A stretch of 47,349 nucleotides of DNA from an uncultured Brachyspira sp. (GTDB taxonomy: Bacteria; Spirochaetota; Brachyspiria; Brachyspirales; Brachyspiraceae), in assembly GCF_944393015.1 (NCBI RefSeq), contig NZ_CALXYQ010000025.1, forward strand, positions 1 through 47,349, given 5' to 3'. Positions within the stretch are counted from its first letter, which is position 1. Each line of letters begins with the position of its first letter. This document shows positions 46,071-47,349 of this stretch, piece after piece. The notes beneath the pieces are model-generated. The model had not been told where the DNA came from and did no database searches. It saw nothing but the letters and a program-made list of their open reading frames with translations. Position numbers and translations under genes: made by a program.

Positions 46071-46106
46071 AAATGGGCATTTGATTTTAATATCATATGC
46101 CCATTT
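46071..46106. terminator. Bidirectional terminator
   Basis: Fifteen-base arms AAATGGGCATTTGAT (46071-46085) and ATCATATGCCCATTT (46092-46106) with one mismatch, between convergent genes. Confidence 0.85.
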
Positions 46107-46108
46107 TA

Positions 46109-46558
46109 CTAATAAATCATATAATGAAAATGCACTCCGTTTTCTTCCTGAATATCATTATATAATTCTATAAATCCTAGCTTTTTATAAAATTCATATG
46201 CATAATGACTAGATTTAACGGTATACTTATCTGAATTTAAAATGTTTTTTGCTTCTTCAAATAAACTGCTGGCTATACCTAATTTAAAATATTTGTCGTC
46301 TACGAAGAAAAGAGAAATATGATCAAAATTAGTTATTTCAAGCATTCCAACTATTATATCATTTTCATTTTTAGCAATGAGCATTAAAGAGCCTTGCATA
46401 AAAAATCTAAGCCTCATATTATTAGCCGATATAAAAGTTAATACATTATTAATACCTTCATCCGTATCTAAATTGGAATTGTATTTTAAGTATATATTTT
46501 TGGCGAGAATAGAAAGATCTTCAATATTTTCAATCCCCGCCTTTTCAATTTTAAACAT
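46109..46558 (-). CDS. GNAT-family acetyltransferase (149 aa)
   Basis: Single acetyltransferase domain. The acetyl-CoA-binding region is LFFVDDKYFKLGIASSLFEEA (a KxxGIA loop in place of RxxGxG/A), followed by a YEFYKKLGF helix typical of GNAT N-acetyltransferases. It starts right after the thioredoxin-like gene (gap of 7 nt) and is probably cotranscribed. The substrate is unknown. Confidence 0.82.
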   Translation of the reverse strand: MFKIEKAGIENIEDLSILAKNIYLKYNSNLDTDEGINNVLTFISANNMRLRFFMQGSLMLIAKNENDIIVGMLEITNFDHISLFFVDDKYFKLGIASSLFEEAKNILNSDKYTVKSSHYAYEFYKKLGFIELYNDIQEENGVHFHYMIY

Positions 46559-46565
46559 TGTATTT

Positions 46566-46925
46566 TTATTGAAATGCTTTTATTAATCTTTGGAAAGGTA
46601 AATAATTAGTATCTTTAACAAATGAACCATTTTTATAATATCTTAAATAAGGTATTAAATCATTATTCCATACATTTTCTTTGAAATTCATAAAAGGTTC
46701 ATATAAAGGACTTTCATTGTATAAGCAAATAAATATAGTTATATCAATATCAGCATTATCTTTATTAGCATTTAATTCTCTTTGCAAGCCTTTCCAATCA
46801 CCGCACCAATCCTGAGTGAATATAGCTAAAACATTTTCTGAAGATTTTTTTATATCATCACTTACTTCTTTAGTATCCATTATGTGCTGCATTTCTTTAT
46901 CATCAATGGTTTTGAAAGTTAACAT
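46566..46925 (-). CDS. Thioredoxin-fold protein with a CxxW site (119 aa)
   Basis: Small cytoplasmic protein with the thioredoxin opening VLAIFTQDWCGDWKG (32-46) and a later LIPYLRYYKNGSF, which holds the cis-Pro region expected of the fold. The active-site position is CGDW: only the first cysteine is kept (Cys41), and the second is Trp44, so classical dithiol chemistry is unlikely. A strong AAAGGAGG ribosome-binding site precedes the ATG. It is upstream of the GNAT gene by 7 nt. Confidence 0.78.
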   Translation of the reverse strand: MLTFKTIDDKEMQHIMDTKEVSDDIKKSSENVLAIFTQDWCGDWKGLQRELNANKDNADIDITIFICLYNESPLYEPFMNFKENVWNNDLIPYLRYYKNGSFVKDTNYLPFQRLIKAFQ

Positions 46926-47035
46926 TACTTCCTCCTTTAAATTCTATATATTAATGCAATAATAATACAGTAAAATATATTTTTAATCAAGGAAATATTT
47001 ATAATTACGATATTTTACAAAATATGGAGTGTTTT

Positions 47036-47349
47036 ATGAAAAAAATTATCATTGCAATTATTATTTTTAATATGATTAATTCTTTTTTATTTGCCGGAGA
47101 TTTTCTTGATGATCAGAAAAGATATAATAGAGTAAGAACAGCCATAAAAGAAAAAGATAATATTGTAAAAAATACATTAAAAAATAATAATATCAAATTA
47201 GAAGAATTAAATATATTAATAACAGTATACAAACAAGAAGATATACTTGAAATATATGCCAAAAATAAATCTGACAGTACATATAAAAAAATAGCTTCGT
47301 ATAATATAGCAGCAAAATCCGGAATATTAGGCCCTAAAAGAATGGAAGG
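47036..47349 (+). CDS. YafK-type L,D-transpeptidase, partial at the window edge
   Basis: The start of a gene cut by the window end: 104 codons are present. A signal peptide (MKKIIIAIIIFNMINSFLFA, mature GDFLDD) is followed by a charged segment, and then the window ends in SGILGPKRMEG, which matches the SGxLGPKxxEGD stretch that opens the catalytic region of YafK/DpaA family L,D-transpeptidases. The catalytic Cys and His lie beyond the window. TGGAGTG precedes the ATG. It would act in the periplasm on peptidoglycan crosslinks or attached lipoprotein. Confidence 0.8.
   Translation, partial: MKKIIIAIIIFNMINSFLFAGDFLDDQKRYNRVRTAIKEKDNIVKNTLKNNNIKLEELNILITVYKQEDILEIYAKNKSDSTYKKIASYNIAAKSGILGPKRME

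Overview
The window looks like chromosomal DNA of a Brachyspira-type spirochaete. The evidence is very low GC, strong A/T codon bias, spirochaete-style outer-membrane and lipoprotein genes, ankyrin-repeat proteins, an FtsW-MurG-MurC cell-wall cluster, and short GC-richer dispersed intergenic repeats. Species cannot be fixed from sequence alone. No tRNA, rRNA, CRISPR, prophage or transposase was found.

Layout. 1-4580: three aldo/keto reductases (one with an export signal), a cyclophilin-like lipoprotein and a MerR regulator. Two promoters here have 19-bp spacers holding the same palindrome, so MerR probably controls itself, the lipoprotein and the third reductase. 4719-14709: an eleven-gene fatty-acid/polyene-type cluster: ketoacyl-synthase-like chain-length factor, acyl carrier protein, AMP-ligase, two hotdog dehydratase-like proteins, LpxL-type acyltransferase, thioesterase, LolA-like carrier, MMPL exporter, ketoacyl synthase and ketoreductase. 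This resembles aryl-polyene clusters, but no ammonia lyase, second carrier protein or glycosyltransferase is visible. It is the strongest candidate for an undescribed system. 14799-26754: ankyrin proteins, sugar-phosphate isomerase, a family-9 glycosyltransferase, a metallo-hydrolase, MgtE, a DMT transporter, phosphate acetyltransferase and a CBS-GGDEF cyclase.

26938-32317: an outer-membrane protein followed by ftsW, murG, murC and a MurB-like protein that has lost the catalytic residues. 32377-37546: a lipoprotein, a degenerate HD-GYP protein, a YheO-type regulator, a Xer-type recombinase and a substrate-binding lipoprotein. 37602-47349: an orphan adenine methylase, a CAP-domain protein, HflX, YqeK, two Opp/Dpp ATPases, a lipoprotein gene interrupted by an in-frame stop, a GNAT enzyme, a thioredoxin-like protein and the start of a YafK-type L,D-transpeptidase.

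A composite repeat occurs at about 1-126, 2275-2615, 9055-9290 (inverted) and 44095-44180. It combines GC-rich hairpins with a promoter-like segment. One copy sits inside the polyene-type cluster and is followed at once by a new promoter.

Family calls rest on motifs read by eye; no database search was run. Comparisons with family consensus residues come from general knowledge.
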